From Pardosa pseudoannulata (Eukaryota > Arthropoda > Arachnida > Araneae > Lycosidae): a DNA stretch of 64,000 nt. The position numbers and the translations under genes are program-made. The stretch is taken from NCBI GenBank assembly GCA_032207245.1, contig CM063502.1, positions 112,993,199 to 113,057,198 on the forward strand, in the 5' to 3' direction. The notes beneath the pieces were generated by a model that made no database searches, had not been told where the DNA came from, and saw nothing but the letters and a program-made list of their open reading frames with translations. Shown one piece after another: positions 48,920 through 60,962 of the stretch (the first letter of the stretch is position 1; each line of letters starts with the position of its first letter).

Positions 48920-49194
48920 AATCTTCTTCCTACTCGTGTATGATGTGCTTTGAGACTAAGCACGTAGCACTTCTGGTGAAATTAAAATGGCTCTGTTTTC
49001 ATTATCTGGATAATAAAAGTGTTAAGCCACGTCTGCCTGGTTTTGACTACGTGTTTTTCTGTGTTTAATAGACAATCAAAAGTGATTTGCAAAATCGATA
49101 AATCTAGCATAATTCATCTTTAAACCATCTTTCAACTAATGAGTGTGTCTCCAATATTCAACTTCATTACAAACACACACGCACATCTTTATAT

Positions 49195-49841
<647 letters not shown>

Positions 49842-49976
49842 AGCTTTGGGAAATGTTTAGAAAGAATTTTAAGTCAAGGACACTCCTTTGATTAAGACAT
49901 TTAGAGGCTTGGAAAAAGATTTTAAGGAATTAGGATGGGAGAGAGGAGGTTTTTAAGGAAACGTTAAAGTTAAATA

Positions 49977-49980
<4 letters not shown>

Positions 49981-50030
<50 letters not shown>
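49981..50030. repeat. (AT)n microsatellite
   Basis: About 50 bp of AT dinucleotides. Confidence 0.97.
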
Positions 50031-50032
<2 letters not shown>

Positions 50033-50461
50033 GGTGGCAAGTGATCTGGAAGATAAATATAGTGGAACGATAGATTGATAGACTACACATGGTATCAAAT
50101 GATCATGGATTTAATAAAACGTTTTATAAAATCCAAATTGCTGTTTTTACCCCAGTTATCTCATTTCGCACAACATTGCTTATTTATTCTATGGGAGATA
50201 CATAATGTTTTAAATTAAAATTAGATGAATTATTAAAGGAATGAATGATGAATTATTAAAGGAATATATAAGTTCTTCAATGTAAAGAAAATGATTTTCT
50301 TAATTAAAAATTAACTAAAAATTTCAACTAAAATTAAAATTTATGCTACTGAAATAGTGCAATGGTTCATCAGTTTGTAGATACATTATATTGCTTTTGT
50401 TTCAATTAAAATATTGTTTATATTTATAATAAATGTGCAAAGCTGTGTGGAGTCAAAAATC

Positions 50462-50492
<31 letters not shown>

Positions 50493-51645
50493 CAATTATT
50501 GAAGCTTTGACTAAAAAAAAGCTGTTAAAGCTAGAAATATTTTTAATGTCACCAAATTCAAGAAGAAAGCTAGCTTAATAGTCAGTAAAAATATTGCTTT
50601 TCTTATTAGGTAGTTTGTTATGATATAGATGATTGAATAAAAAGTTGATCTTTTAGCAAATGCAAGGTTTCAAACCTTTTCAGTAACATTTCACGAGAAA
50701 CAATTATTACAAACCGAAATATTTGTTCATTTCAATGCATTATCCTAAATTAATAGAAGAATATAAACAAGAAACTGTGCCAAGATCTTAAAAATATAAT
50801 AACTCTTAAATGTTTCAAAAAGTGAAGCATAAGCGAAACATACTCATTTCCAGGATTTTAAAAAGACAAAGGGAAGAAGGAGAAAGAAGTATTTATTAAT
50901 TTCAAAGTGTTTTCGCTAGAATAAATCAATCTTTTGTCTTCCTCCTTATGATAAAATCAATTCATATTCAAAATTTTCTGCTAACCTCTTTAAGCATTTT
51001 CCGTGATTTTGTTTCCAAGAATAGCATGAGTAAATAGGAAAGTTGCCACTGAAATTTCAATATTCTTAAGAGGAAGATCTAAGAACAGAAGTGTGGTGGG
51101 GGGTAGTATACTTATCGAAGTGAAGGACTTAAGATTATTTTGTTGAGGGTAACACGTGTTTCAACTTCCAAAGCTTTGATATTTATATACTTACAGATAC
51201 CACTGATGACAAATTCTAAATATACATCTTTGTAATGCTTCTAAATTTGATTACATGCTTTAATAAAACTATTTATTTTCCATTAAATTTATTTGGTGAA
51301 GAACTTTCGACACTATTACTATTGGTATTAGTTTTCTCTTCCCATTCATCTACCGGCGTGAAAGAGCACTAAATAAATGAAAAACTTCTCTGTTGGACAC
51401 ATCTTAATTCAAACCTTTATTTTTCTAATACAGCAAGAATTTGCTTTTTGATATTCAATCATACCACACTCAAAGTACATTGACCATTTTATTACGGAAT
51501 CACCATGTATGTAAGCAGCTAAAATCCCAGTACAAACACATTCAGATTGTGTTAGGAAATCAAACACAGTCCTTATATTTCAGAAAAGCTCACAAAAGTA
51601 AACTACTCAATCTGGATTCCCATACTTATGACTCCTATTAAGAAC
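50031..51645. other. Gene-free stretch
   Basis: It contains an A-run at 50465-50492 and nothing else that I recognise. The frame at 51441-51641 has no known domain. Confidence 0.5.
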
Positions 51646-51698
51646 ATTCGTTAGCCAAAATTGGTCATACCACTCTAAACCAAACCGAACCAAACCAG
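51646..51698 (+). mobile_element. tRNA-derived SINE tail fragment (copy 12, +)
   Basis: CACTCTAAACCAAACCGAAC and CAAACC match the 3' tail; the rest is lost or highly diverged. Confidence 0.6.
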
Positions 51699-52187
51699 AT
51701 CTATTAAAGATCTATTTAAATGACAGTTGCCTGCGTCTTATTAAACATTATATGATAAATGTTATCGCAGTTGCGCATTAACAAATATACAAAATATCGA
51801 TGAAATATAATTAATTAGAACTAAATGTATATAATTTTATAATCATTTTATAAGATGTGTAATTGAATTCTTAAAATAATTTAATTATTTTTAACGATAA
51901 CTCCTTGAATAATAGCTAAATAACGAAGTATACATGACAAATATCCGATCAAAACACATAAAATTTTTCATTCCATATTCAGCATAAAGTAATTAGGTTA
52001 TTCTTGGTTGAAATACCACCATCAAAGTTTTCTTACACGAAGGTAAATTAGATAGGGAGTTAATTCAGAATGACTACAATCATTTAAGTCAACTGTGAAA
52101 CTTTAATCCTTATACCTTCGCATCGAAGTTCAGAGTCATACTTGTTTGCCCCTCTGTTAATAAACGAACATATTCTGTTTAAATGGC

Positions 52188-52246
52188 GTAGGCGACCTCG
52201 TGTTGCAAAAAAGTAGACTATAGCGCTCCAAACCAAACCCAAACCC
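52188..52246 (+). mobile_element. 5'-truncated SINE copy 13 (+) with an 11-bp target-site duplication
   Basis: Only the 3' end is present: GCGACCTCGTGTTGCAAAAA, AGTAGACTATAGCGCTCCAA and ACCAAACCCAAACC. It is bracketed by perfect GTTTAAATGGC copies at 52177-52187 and 52247-52257, direct evidence of target-primed insertion with 5' truncation. Confidence 0.92.
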
Positions 52247-52343
52247 GTTTAAATGGCAGATGAGTTATATCTGAGAACAAAGACCTATCGAGATTGATTT
52301 CTGCACACAGTTGTTTAATTTGATTAGAAATTTTTGCCAGATG

Positions 52344-52545
52344 TGACATGTGAAAAGGTTTCGTGAATCCCCGCTGGAGGTTCTTTTCTATTTTGATAAT
52401 CCACAGGAGGGTGTGTGTGTGCTCCCAATCCTTTACCTTTTTGCTATTTGTCACTTTCCCCAGCGAGAGGACAATCATACTAACATCTTTTACCTTCCAC
52501 ATCCTCTGAGTATAGTGGGATGTTTCAGATGCCTGACAGTACAAT
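52344..52545 (-). repeat. Second dispersed repeat family, copy 1
   Basis: Shares with 52640-52905 the blocks GGAGGTTCYTYT, TTTTGATAAT/TTCGATTATT, GCGAGAGGA/ATGAGAGGA, and CTCTGRGTATA-like sequence followed by GGGATGTTTCAG / GGAGATTTTTTAG and GCAC or GCCTGAC. Confidence 0.6.
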
Positions 52546-52639
52546 TTATTAATGTATGATTTTAAACTTGCACAGTAACCTCCAGGTCATATGGGGTCTA
52601 GACTATCATGCTTGATTTGATAATTCGCAAACTAATCAC

Positions 52640-52910
52640 CTACCCTCACGGATTAAGGCTTTTATGAGTCCACATAGGAGGTTCCTCTAAATTTCGATTA
52701 TTATTCGATTATGGTATCGGGGATTTTGCCCTCTTGATTCCATTCATGTCTCCTACCTGCTGATTTCCAAATGAGAGGATATTCTCACCTACATATTTAT
52801 ACTTCATGTTCTCTGGGTATATACGGAGATTTTTTAGGCACCATCCAGTGATCGAACCCAGGAATTTAGGTTTCTAGTCGTGGGCGCTAACCACAAAGCC
52901 ATCTCTTACC
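52640..52910 (-). repeat. Second dispersed repeat family, copy 2, with tRNA-like end
   Basis: Same block order as the copy at 52344. It continues into GTGATCGAACCCAGGAATTT and GTGGGCGCTAACCACAAAGC, which on the minus strand resemble the A and B boxes of a tRNA (GTTAGCGCCC and GGGTTCGATC). A tRNA-derived SINE on the minus strand, different from the main family, is the likely explanation. Confidence 0.6.
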
Positions 52911-53007
52911 TCGAGTAATATGTTTGTAGAGGGTCTCACACTGAACTTTGTTTTTATGTTAATTATTCTATGGATATCTTCTACACGATTCAAGTTCTTC
53001 TAATTGT

Positions 53008-53189
53008 GGTGCCGACGATAACTCTGTAGGTCGAGGGCTGACTTTTGAAACCTGAGCCTCTTAATTTGAATCTCGCTGTTGGCATGGATGCTCGTAGTCA
53101 TTCAAAATGTCTTTAAGAAGTAGGTCCTGGTCTCATTTGCTTTTGCGTAGAAAAGTAACAGCATTTATCGCCCCAAACGAAACTAAACA
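53008..53189 (+). mobile_element. tRNA-derived SINE copy 14 (diverged, +)
   Basis: GGTGCCGACGATAACTCTGT, GTCGAGGGCTGACTTTTGAA, TTTGAATCTCGCTGTTGGCA, TGGATGCTCGTAGTCATTCA, TTTAAGAAGTAGGTCCTGGT and tail CGCCCCAAACGAAACTAAAC. Confidence 0.82.
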
Positions 53190-54584
53190 AAAAGTCTTAA
53201 TAAATTGCTGAAAAAAAAACGTTATAAACAACATACTGTATGGATTACATTGGTTTTATTATTTTTTAGTTACGATCGCAAATTTTTATAACACTGATAA
53301 TTTAATGAAGGATAACTGACATTTTAATTACAACACTGTGGATATACAACATATTTAAATTAATACCTAGAATATCTCCTTCCATTTTATTGGACAGAAT
53401 TTGATATTCATGCGATTTCCCTCTCTTTTATCAGATATTCTCTTTGAATTAGAGGCCCAACAGTGTTGCGATTTTCACGAATTAACTCTTAAACACCTAA
53501 GATTACAGTGACTATTTAAGTTATAATCCTGAATTTTCTTAACTGTTTCACTATTATTTATATTAAATTACACGTTTTTTATTTATTATTACTGAAGTTA
53601 ATATCAAACTATGATCTTTTTCAGACATACTATATGAACTCTGTAAAATTATTTTTTACTCTCATAAAATTCTCATTTTTGTACTCTATATGAGGATGAC
53701 AACCTTCCCATTCAAACGGAATTTATTGATTATTTTTCTTAAAATATTTTTTAGTAATATTTATCTTTTATTTCTATTCCAGATACAAAACACAGTAGAA
53801 TTTTTGGACCGTTTAAGATGGGAATTAGAAATAGTTATAAATTCTGCCGACAGATGGCACTTTCATGAATGAAGAAAATTTATGGTTTCTGCGTTTATGG
53901 AAAGCTGACGTATACTGGAAAAGAAGTAAAACAGAAGCCACCGTGAAATATGGCTCATAGCTTTTTGATTTTTATAATTTTATTGACATTATATTCTTTC
54001 GGGCATTTTCCACTGGAGATAGTTTGTAAAAAAAGTTACAACACGGCTCCAATTTGGCAAACTCTTTCATGACTACATGTATGCATTTCTTAAAACACGA
54101 TTATATAAATTTGATATTAAAACTAAATTTCTTTCGATTTATAAGTTAAAAAATAGTATCTTTTATAAGATAGTCGTTTAAGTTAAATTTTTTTATAAAT
54201 ATCATTATAAACATGGATAAATGTTTTTTTTTCCTTTCGCAATGTTTTGACTGTAAAACTGGCTTCCAGGTGATAAAGGACTAATGACAAACCATTGAAT
54301 GGTTTATGTGAAAAAGAATAAAATTCCAATCAAGCTTGTATTTGATTAAAAAAACTTTTTTGCCTCGAAAATGTTGAATTTTGAAAAAAATATATTTTAA
54401 TTGGTTTTATGAAACCTCTCCTAATTGAAAATATTCAAAATGTATCAAATGTACTTGCGTGATTGCAGATAAATGTTTTAAACCTCAATAATTATGGCAC
54501 TCTAAAGAATAGCGGATATACACTCAATACAGTAATTAAGAGTAAAATGGAAAAATGTTTCACTTGTGATTTAGTTCACTAGGG
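53190..54584. other. Gene-free stretch
   Basis: A frame at 53690-53872 follows a splice-acceptor-like TATTCCAG but has no recognisable domain and no partner exon. No repeat recognised. Confidence 0.45.
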
Positions 54585-54738
54585 CAAACTTTTTACTGCA
54601 CGAGAATTAAACAAAAGCCTACCACTACATGTCGATTCGGCTTACCTAAAAACATTCAAGCCACGAGATTCCAAGCCGTAAGATTCGAAACCACGAACTC
54701 TGGTACCGAAGGGCAGTGCCCAACCAATACCAGTTGAA
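54585..54738 (-). mobile_element. tRNA-derived SINE copy 15 (diverged, -)
   Basis: ATTCGGCTTACC, ACATTCAAGCCACGAGATT, GATTCGAAACCACGAACTCT and GGTACCGAAGGGCAGTGCCC are in reversed family order; the tail half is badly mutated. Confidence 0.72.
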
Positions 54739-54970
54739 CACTGCGGAGACAAATATAAAGGTTCTAATGAAAATACAACTAATTACTCTCAATATATTTA
54801 AAACTTTTTAATTTAATGAAGGTCATTATCACTAAAACTACGCAACTAAATGTTGTTCAAAATTGTAAGAATTGTTATAACAGTTATAATTTTCATCATA
54901 CAGCAGCCAAACAAAAATTATAATTTTTCAGAAATTGAATTTAAGGATTTTAAAGCACGAATTCATTCCT

Positions 54971-55474
54971 TTAACACATTGTGTGCAGGTACATTTTGCA
55001 GCGGAATTGTACCGGGAGCGGGCGTTTTGCGCTTAAATTTAGTTATTCAGTTAAATCGAAAATTATTTAGTTCGAAAACTATTTAATTTTTTAACCAACT
55101 TTTCGTATTTCATATTGAAATATATAAACAAATATATAAATAGAAATATATAAATAACATCCATAAGATTTTTGTAAACAAAAAATATATTTTTAGTGGA
55201 TAAATTTGTAATGGTATTGTAAATATGAAAGGTCAAATAGAAATAGTAGTATATAGTTTTAATTTTTTCGAATTATGTTATATATAAACATTTTACATTC
55301 CAGAATATATGTAGTAGACAATAACATTAGGCTTCGTTTAAACGGTATATACCGTTATTTTTGTACCCACAAATAAACCATATTGTTGCACTAACCCGTT
55401 TTAATACGTGTCCCGCGCTCAAGTATCAATAGTCAGGAAACGTACTAGTACGTGTCCCGCATGCAGTGTGTTAA
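54971..55474 (-). mobile_element. TTAA-flanked piggyBac-like MITE, family C copy 3 (reverse orientation)
   Basis: TTAA lies at 54971-54974 and 55471-55474. Reversed, it begins TTAACACACTGCATGCGGGA and ends in CCTGCACACAATGTG-TTAA. It carries ACGTACTAGTACGT, a perfect 14-bp palindrome, and one 44-bp unit plus part of a second, midway between copies 1 and 2. Confidence 0.85.
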
Positions 55475-55851
55475 TAAACCAACATTTACTAATAACCCCC
55501 CCCCCCATTATTCAATTAATACTTTCAGTAGAATAGTGAAGATTTTTTTTTTGCATGTATTTTCTACATCATGATTTAAATGCAGTCAATTGCCTCCAGT
55601 CCAAAAGGTTCTTTAACCCCTTCCGGTAAAATGACGAGTCTAGCTCGTCATTAATTGTGTGTCGTCATAAATTGTAAATATTCTTAATCAAGAGGAGTTT
55701 TCCGGATCTTTAATGAAAAGATATAATTTAGAACTTAAATTTATATTTAAGAATTAAAAAAAATACATGAATTATTTAAATGATTTTTTTCCTAAAGTTA
55801 CTCTAGAGATAAAAGTAAGAGATTGGAATGTTTGTTTTCGTGTTATTGATT

Positions 55852-55930
55852 ATAGTTATTGATTGATAAATAGTTATTGATTGATAAATAGTTATTGATT
55901 GATATTAATAGTTATTGATTGATAAAATAG
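55852..55930 (+). repeat. ~18-bp minisatellite inside family D element
   Basis: Four to five copies of ATAGTTATTGATTGATAA with small variations. Confidence 0.93.
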
Positions 55931-56245
55931 TTTACTGTAATATACCAATTGCTCTTTACGTTGATATTTCTTCAATGCTATTATAGATTGTGTATTTTAA
56001 TTTTGCTACTTGGTATTATTAACCCCTTCCGGTAAAATGACGAGTCTAGCTCGTCATTAGTTTTTCATTCCATACCGCACAATGACGAGCTACACTCGTC
56101 ATGCGACTAAAGTTACTGTTAAATATGATAATTAATTTAGTTTAAAATTTCTAGTGTACTGAATTTGGCAACACTTTTATCACTTGTGAAAATCACAAGT
56201 CACTATTGCATATTGTTTACTTAGAATTTCTTGGTACAAGTCATT

Positions 56246-56416
56246 GCCAAATTAATGAGTCAGAATAAAAGAAAACCTACTAAGAAATGCCGTGTGTGTT
56301 ACAAGAATCAAATTAAAAGTGAGACTACTTGGTGGTGTAAACAATTAAGAATTCCTTTGTACTTTGTTTTGAAAAGTACCACTAGCTTGAAGACTATTAT
56401 CTGTATACCTTATTAA
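56246..56416 (+). pseudogene. piggyBac transposase C-terminal cysteine-rich domain fragment
   Basis: The frame encodes M-S-Q-N-K-R-K-P-T-K-K-C-R-V-C-Y-K, then T-T-W-W-C-K-Q. The K-C-x-V-C ... Y/W-x-C spacing is that of the C-terminal cysteine-rich domain of piggyBac transposases, which binds the terminal repeats. After the third cysteine the expected L-C-x-x-P-C-F-x-x-Y-H is not found, probably from a frameshift. Start and upstream catalytic DDD domain are absent. Its location between TTAA termini makes the piggyBac link for this family direct rather than inferred from ends alone. Confidence 0.62.
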
Positions 56417-58237
56417 TGTTTTGCTTTGATATTTTCTTAATTTTACTGTTTCTGATATTATTTAACACTATGTAAAAAGTGGATTTTAATTAAGAATATG
56501 TAAGAATTGTAAAATGAAACAAGTTTTTTAAATAAAAATTAAATGGTTATTTCATGCCCAGTTTTTCATTATTAAATCATACCGGAAGGGGTTAAAAGAT
56601 ACTTAGAACTGATAAAATTTGATTTTAAATAATTATCTCCATTTTCTCTATTATGAATGCGTGGTAATTATAATGTAAATAATATCCATCCATGCATTTT
56701 TGTAGCGGTTATTTTTCTTTTCATAATTTTAAAATATCTAAAAGTAACATATACCTTTATTCAGTTCAGTAGCAGGAGTATTTGTTTGTCTGAATCTAAT
56801 CATTATTTGAATGCGATCGGTTGTATTCAATTGAAAATATTCTCAAAAATATGGATTGTATAATATTTGAATTTTAATACCTATCTTGTTTTGCTTCATA
56901 TGAATGCGAACCATTTATAGTACAAATAATGTATGTTCATACATTAATTTTTAGAGACTTTTTATTTTCCTGATTTTAAAAAGTCTAAAAGGATCAGTTT
57001 TATTGATAATTTCATTGCAAGAGATCATCGATCTTTCAGATCATAATTTGAGTGTGTTTTGTTGTCTTCAGTTCAGAACGTTTAATTATAAGTTGATAAA
57101 AATTTGATTTTAAATATTTATTCTGACTAGCTCCATTAGGAATGTATACAATTTATAGTGTAAATAAAATCTGTTTATGCATTATTTTAGTGAGTGTTTT
57201 TCCTTTAATAATATTAATATATGTAAAAGTAGCGTATATTTTCATAACGTTTAAAAGCAGGATTTTTTTTTTCATATTTAAATCTTTTGAATCATTATCA
57301 TTATTTGAATACGGTCGGTTGCATTCAATCAAAAATGTTTTTCATAAAAAAAAGAAATTATAATATTTGATGCTAAATACGTATCTTGATTTGCTTCATT
57401 ATGAATATGTGCCATTTATAAAGCGAATAATGTATGTTCATGCATTATTTTAGTGAGTATTTTTCTTTTAATAATATTAAATATGTAAAAGGTAGCGTAT
57501 ATTTTCATAAAGTTTAGAAGTAGAATTTTTTTCATTTTTGAATCTTTTGGATCATTATCATTATTTGAATACGGTTGGTTACATTCAATTAAAAATGTTT
57601 TCATAAAAAAATTATAATATTTGATTCTAAATACCTATCTTGATTTGCTTCATTATGGATATGTGCCATTTATAAAGAGAATAATGTATGTTCATGCATT
57701 ATTTTAAAAACTTTTTTACTTTCACGATTTTAAAAAGTCAAAAGGTGAAATTTTAATTAAAGCCTCGCACAAAATCATTGACCTTTTAAATCATAATTTG
57801 AATGTTATTGTTGTCTTTAGCTCAAAATAGCCACCACAAAATATTTTAGAAGTGAAAAAATTGATTTTAAATGCCTATCACCATTTTCTTCATTATGAAT
57901 TTATATTGTAAATAATGTATAATCCTGCATTATTTTAGAAAATAGTTTTGATCTTCGTAAGTTTAGAAAAAGTAGCGTATACTTTCATAAAGTTTAGAAG
58001 CAGGATTTGTTTTCCTTTTAGAATCTTTTAAATCATTATCATTATTTGAATACAATCGATTGAATTCAGTTAAAAATATTAAAAAAATATAATATTTGAT
58101 TATAAATACCTATCTTGATTTGTTTCATTATGAATATGTGCTCTTTATAAAGAGAATAACTTAAAAATATCTTTTTTTTTTTTTTTTTAAATTTTTTATA
58201 GAATATGTTTTATTTATTAAAACTTAAAACGTATATT

Positions 58238-58402
58238 AGGTTTCGTAGAGCTCTACATTCTATTATTTTGCTACACGAAGCTAATGTGTTCGTTACCTAC
58301 TGATCAAAGAGAACGACACCAAACATCCAGGCTAACAATGGGATGTAAACCCACGAATTCCAGTGCCGAAGACTAACATATCCTATTCTTTCAGTCATCA
58401 TT
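58238..58402 (-). mobile_element. tRNA-derived SINE copy 16 (diverged, -) inside the 480-bp array
   Basis: TTTCGTAGAGCTCTACATTC, TTGCTACACGAAGCTAATG, GTTACCTACTGATCAAAG, CATCCAGGCTAACAATGGGA, AAACCCACGAATTCCAGTGC and TCTTTCAGTCATC are in reversed order. A T-run (58168-58188) lies to its left. Confidence 0.8.
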
Positions 58403-60600
58403 AGGTCTAAAATGTACATTAGGACTATTTTGTTATACATAGAGTTGAATGTTTTCTTACTATGTTATTTCTCATAACAAGAGTTTAAGAAAATATATTT
58501 ATATATAAATATTCAATAAGTTCAATTACGTTTTCAGTAGGAAATAACTCAAAAATAGTAAAAATGCAATTAAATGTTCAGAATTATATTAAATGTATCT
58601 GTGGTTAGTACATTTCTTGTTTCAAAACTTTGGTTTATCCAACAAAATTTAGAATACGTATACGGAAATCAGAACTGAATACTTCATTCAGATTTTTAAA
58701 ATGTTTGAAAAACTGTCTACGTATTTATGCGTACATGCATATAATTAAAAAAAATCATCATAAAAATATCGGTAACGAAAACAAAGATATCATCATTGGA
58801 GTTCCTTTATTGTTCATGCATTATTTTAGAAACTTTTTTCTTTTCATGATTTGAAAAAGTGTAAAAGGAGCAATTTAAGGATAGTCTCGCACAAAATCAT
58901 TGGCCTTTCAAATCATAATTTGAATATTATTGCTATCTTTAGTTCAAAATGGTCATCACAAAATGTTTAAGAAGTGATAAAAGTGATTTTAAAAGTCTAT
59001 TACTATTTACTTCATTATGAACTTATATTGTAAATAATGTATAATCCTGCATTATTTTAGAAAATATTTTTCTTCTTCGTAAGTTTAGTAAAAGTAGCGT
59101 ATACTTTCATGAAGTTTAGAAGCAGGATTTTTTTTTCCTTTTTAAATCTTTTGAATCATTATCATTATTTGAATACGGTCGGTTGCATTCAATTAAAAAT
59201 ATTTTTCATAAATAAAAGAAATTATAATATTTGATTATAAATACCTGTCTTGATTTGCTTAATTATGAATATGTGCCATTTATAAAGCGAATAATATATG
59301 TTCTTGCATTATTTAAAAATTTTTTTACTTTCATGATTTTAAAAAGTCAAAAGGAGCAATTTTAATTAAAGCCTCGCACAAAATCATTGACCTTTCAAAT
59401 CATAATTATAATGTTATTTTTGCCTTTAGCTTAAAATAGTCACCACAAAATGTTTTAGAAATGATAAAATTGATTTTAAATGCCTATCACCAGTTGCTTC
59501 ATTATGAATTTATATTGTAAATAATGTATAATTCTGCATTATTTTAGAAAATATTTTTCCTCTTCGTAAATTTAGTAAAAGTAGCGTATACTTATATAAA
59601 GTTTAGAAGCAGGATTTTTTTTCCTTTTTGAAGCTTTTGTATCATTATCCTTATTTGAATACGTCGGTTGCATCCAAAGAAAAATATTTTTCATAAAAAA
59701 AGAAATTATAATATTTGATTATAAATACCTGTCTTGATTTGCTTAATTATGAATATGTGCCATTTATAAAGCGAATAATGTATGTTCTTGCATTATTTAA
59801 AAAATTTTTTACTTTCATGATTTTAAAAAGTCAAAAGGAGCAATTTTAATGAAAGCCTCGCACAAAATCATTGACCTTTCAAATCATAAATATAATGTTA
59901 TTTTTGCCTTTAGCTTAAAATAGTCACCACAAAATGTTTTAGAAATGATAAAATTGATTTTAAATGCCTATCACCATTTGATTCATTATCAATTTATATT
60001 GCAAATAATGTGTACTCCTGTATAATCCTCTTCGTAAGTTTAGTAAAAGTAGAGTATACTTTCATAAAGTTTAGAAGCAGGATTTTCTTTCCTTTTTGAA
60101 GCTTTTGAATCATTATTTGAATAAGGTCAGTTGCATTCAATTAAAAATATTTTTCATTAAAAAAAAAGTTGTAATATTTGATTATAAATACCTATCTTGA
60201 TTTGTTTCATCATGAATATGTGCCATTTATAAAGCGAATAATGTATGTTCATGCATTATTTTAGAAACTTTTTTCTGTTCATGATTTTAAAAAGTCTAAA
60301 AGGAGCAATTTTAAGGACAGCCTCGCACAAAATCATTGACCTTTCAAATCATAATTTGAATTTTATTGTTGCCGTTAGCTCAAAATAATCCCCACAAAAT
60401 GTTTTAGAAGGGATAAAATTGATTTTAAATGCCTATCACCATTTGCTTCATTATGAATTTATATTGTAAATAATGTATAATCCTGCATTATTTTAGAAAA
60501 TATTTTTCCTCTTCGTAAGTTTAAAGCACCTAAAAGAAGCTACTTTATTGATAGTCTCATGGTACCATAGCCTTTAAAAGTAGATGCTTTTCAATAAGCC

Positions 60601-60962
60601 GTGTGCAAGAAGGGCAGTTTGCCAAGGAAAAGGAATAACTTTTGCGAGATTGGAGAAGAGAAAAAAATGAAAAATGCTCCTTGATTTATGAATTTTTGCC
60701 CTCAGATTTTAAGTGCTAAGGATATGCAATTAATATTGAGGTACAATTTATTTAATTACTTTTTATCCCCACAGTCATAAAGTTTTTCTCCAAAACATCC
60801 GTGATACTGCAAGAGCTATGATCAGACAATAGTTTTATTATGCATATAAAGCTATCTAATCAACTAATAGCTCTGTTAATACTTTGATGTTTTTTATTCT
60901 AGTTCATTTTACGGGGGTAATAAATACTTTTGTTAAAAAAATAGCACTTTTTTAACTTATCT
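60601..60962. other. Gene-free stretch
   Basis: No feature recognised between the end of the array and the TTAA element at 60963. Confidence 0.5.

Larger units (their letters stand above)
55613..56595 (+). mobile_element. TTAA-flanked piggyBac-like element, family D, with duplicated left terminus
   Basis: Outer ends are TTAACCCCTTCCGGTA and its reverse complement TACCGGAAGGGGTTAA (16-bp inverted repeats). The first 41 bp, including the palindrome ATGACGAG-TCTAG-CTCGTCAT, recur without change at 56019-56059. A variant palindrome, ATGACGAGCTACACTCGTCA, follows at 56080. The interior right part encodes a piggyBac cysteine-rich fragment. Removing 55613-56595 while keeping one TTAA restores the surrounding tandem-array sequence, which defines the insertion. 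Confidence 0.88.
55500..60600 (+). repeat. ~480-bp tandem repeat array (at least seven units), interrupted
   Basis: The anchor TCGCACAAAATCATTGACCT or a close variant occurs at 57765, 58887, 59374, 59858 and 60323; the last four are 487, 484 and 465 bp apart, and a weaker form lies near 57010. Each unit also shows CAAATCATAATTTGAAT, CACCACAAAATGTTTTAGAA, TTCATTATGAATTTATATTG, AATAATGTATAATCCTGCAT, AGTAGCGTATACTTTCATAA, GTTTAGAAGCAGGATTTTT and TACGGTCGGTTGCATTCAA. A TTAA element (55613-56595) and a block with a SINE (about 58155-58810) are inserted. Array sequence on both sides of the TTAA element joins up when that is removed. No protein is encoded. Confidence 0.92.

Noticed and set aside
55500..60600. 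CRISPR-like array from regular spacing
   Set aside because: Units are ~480 bp with long conserved blocks, not short repeats with unique spacers, and the DNA is from an animal.
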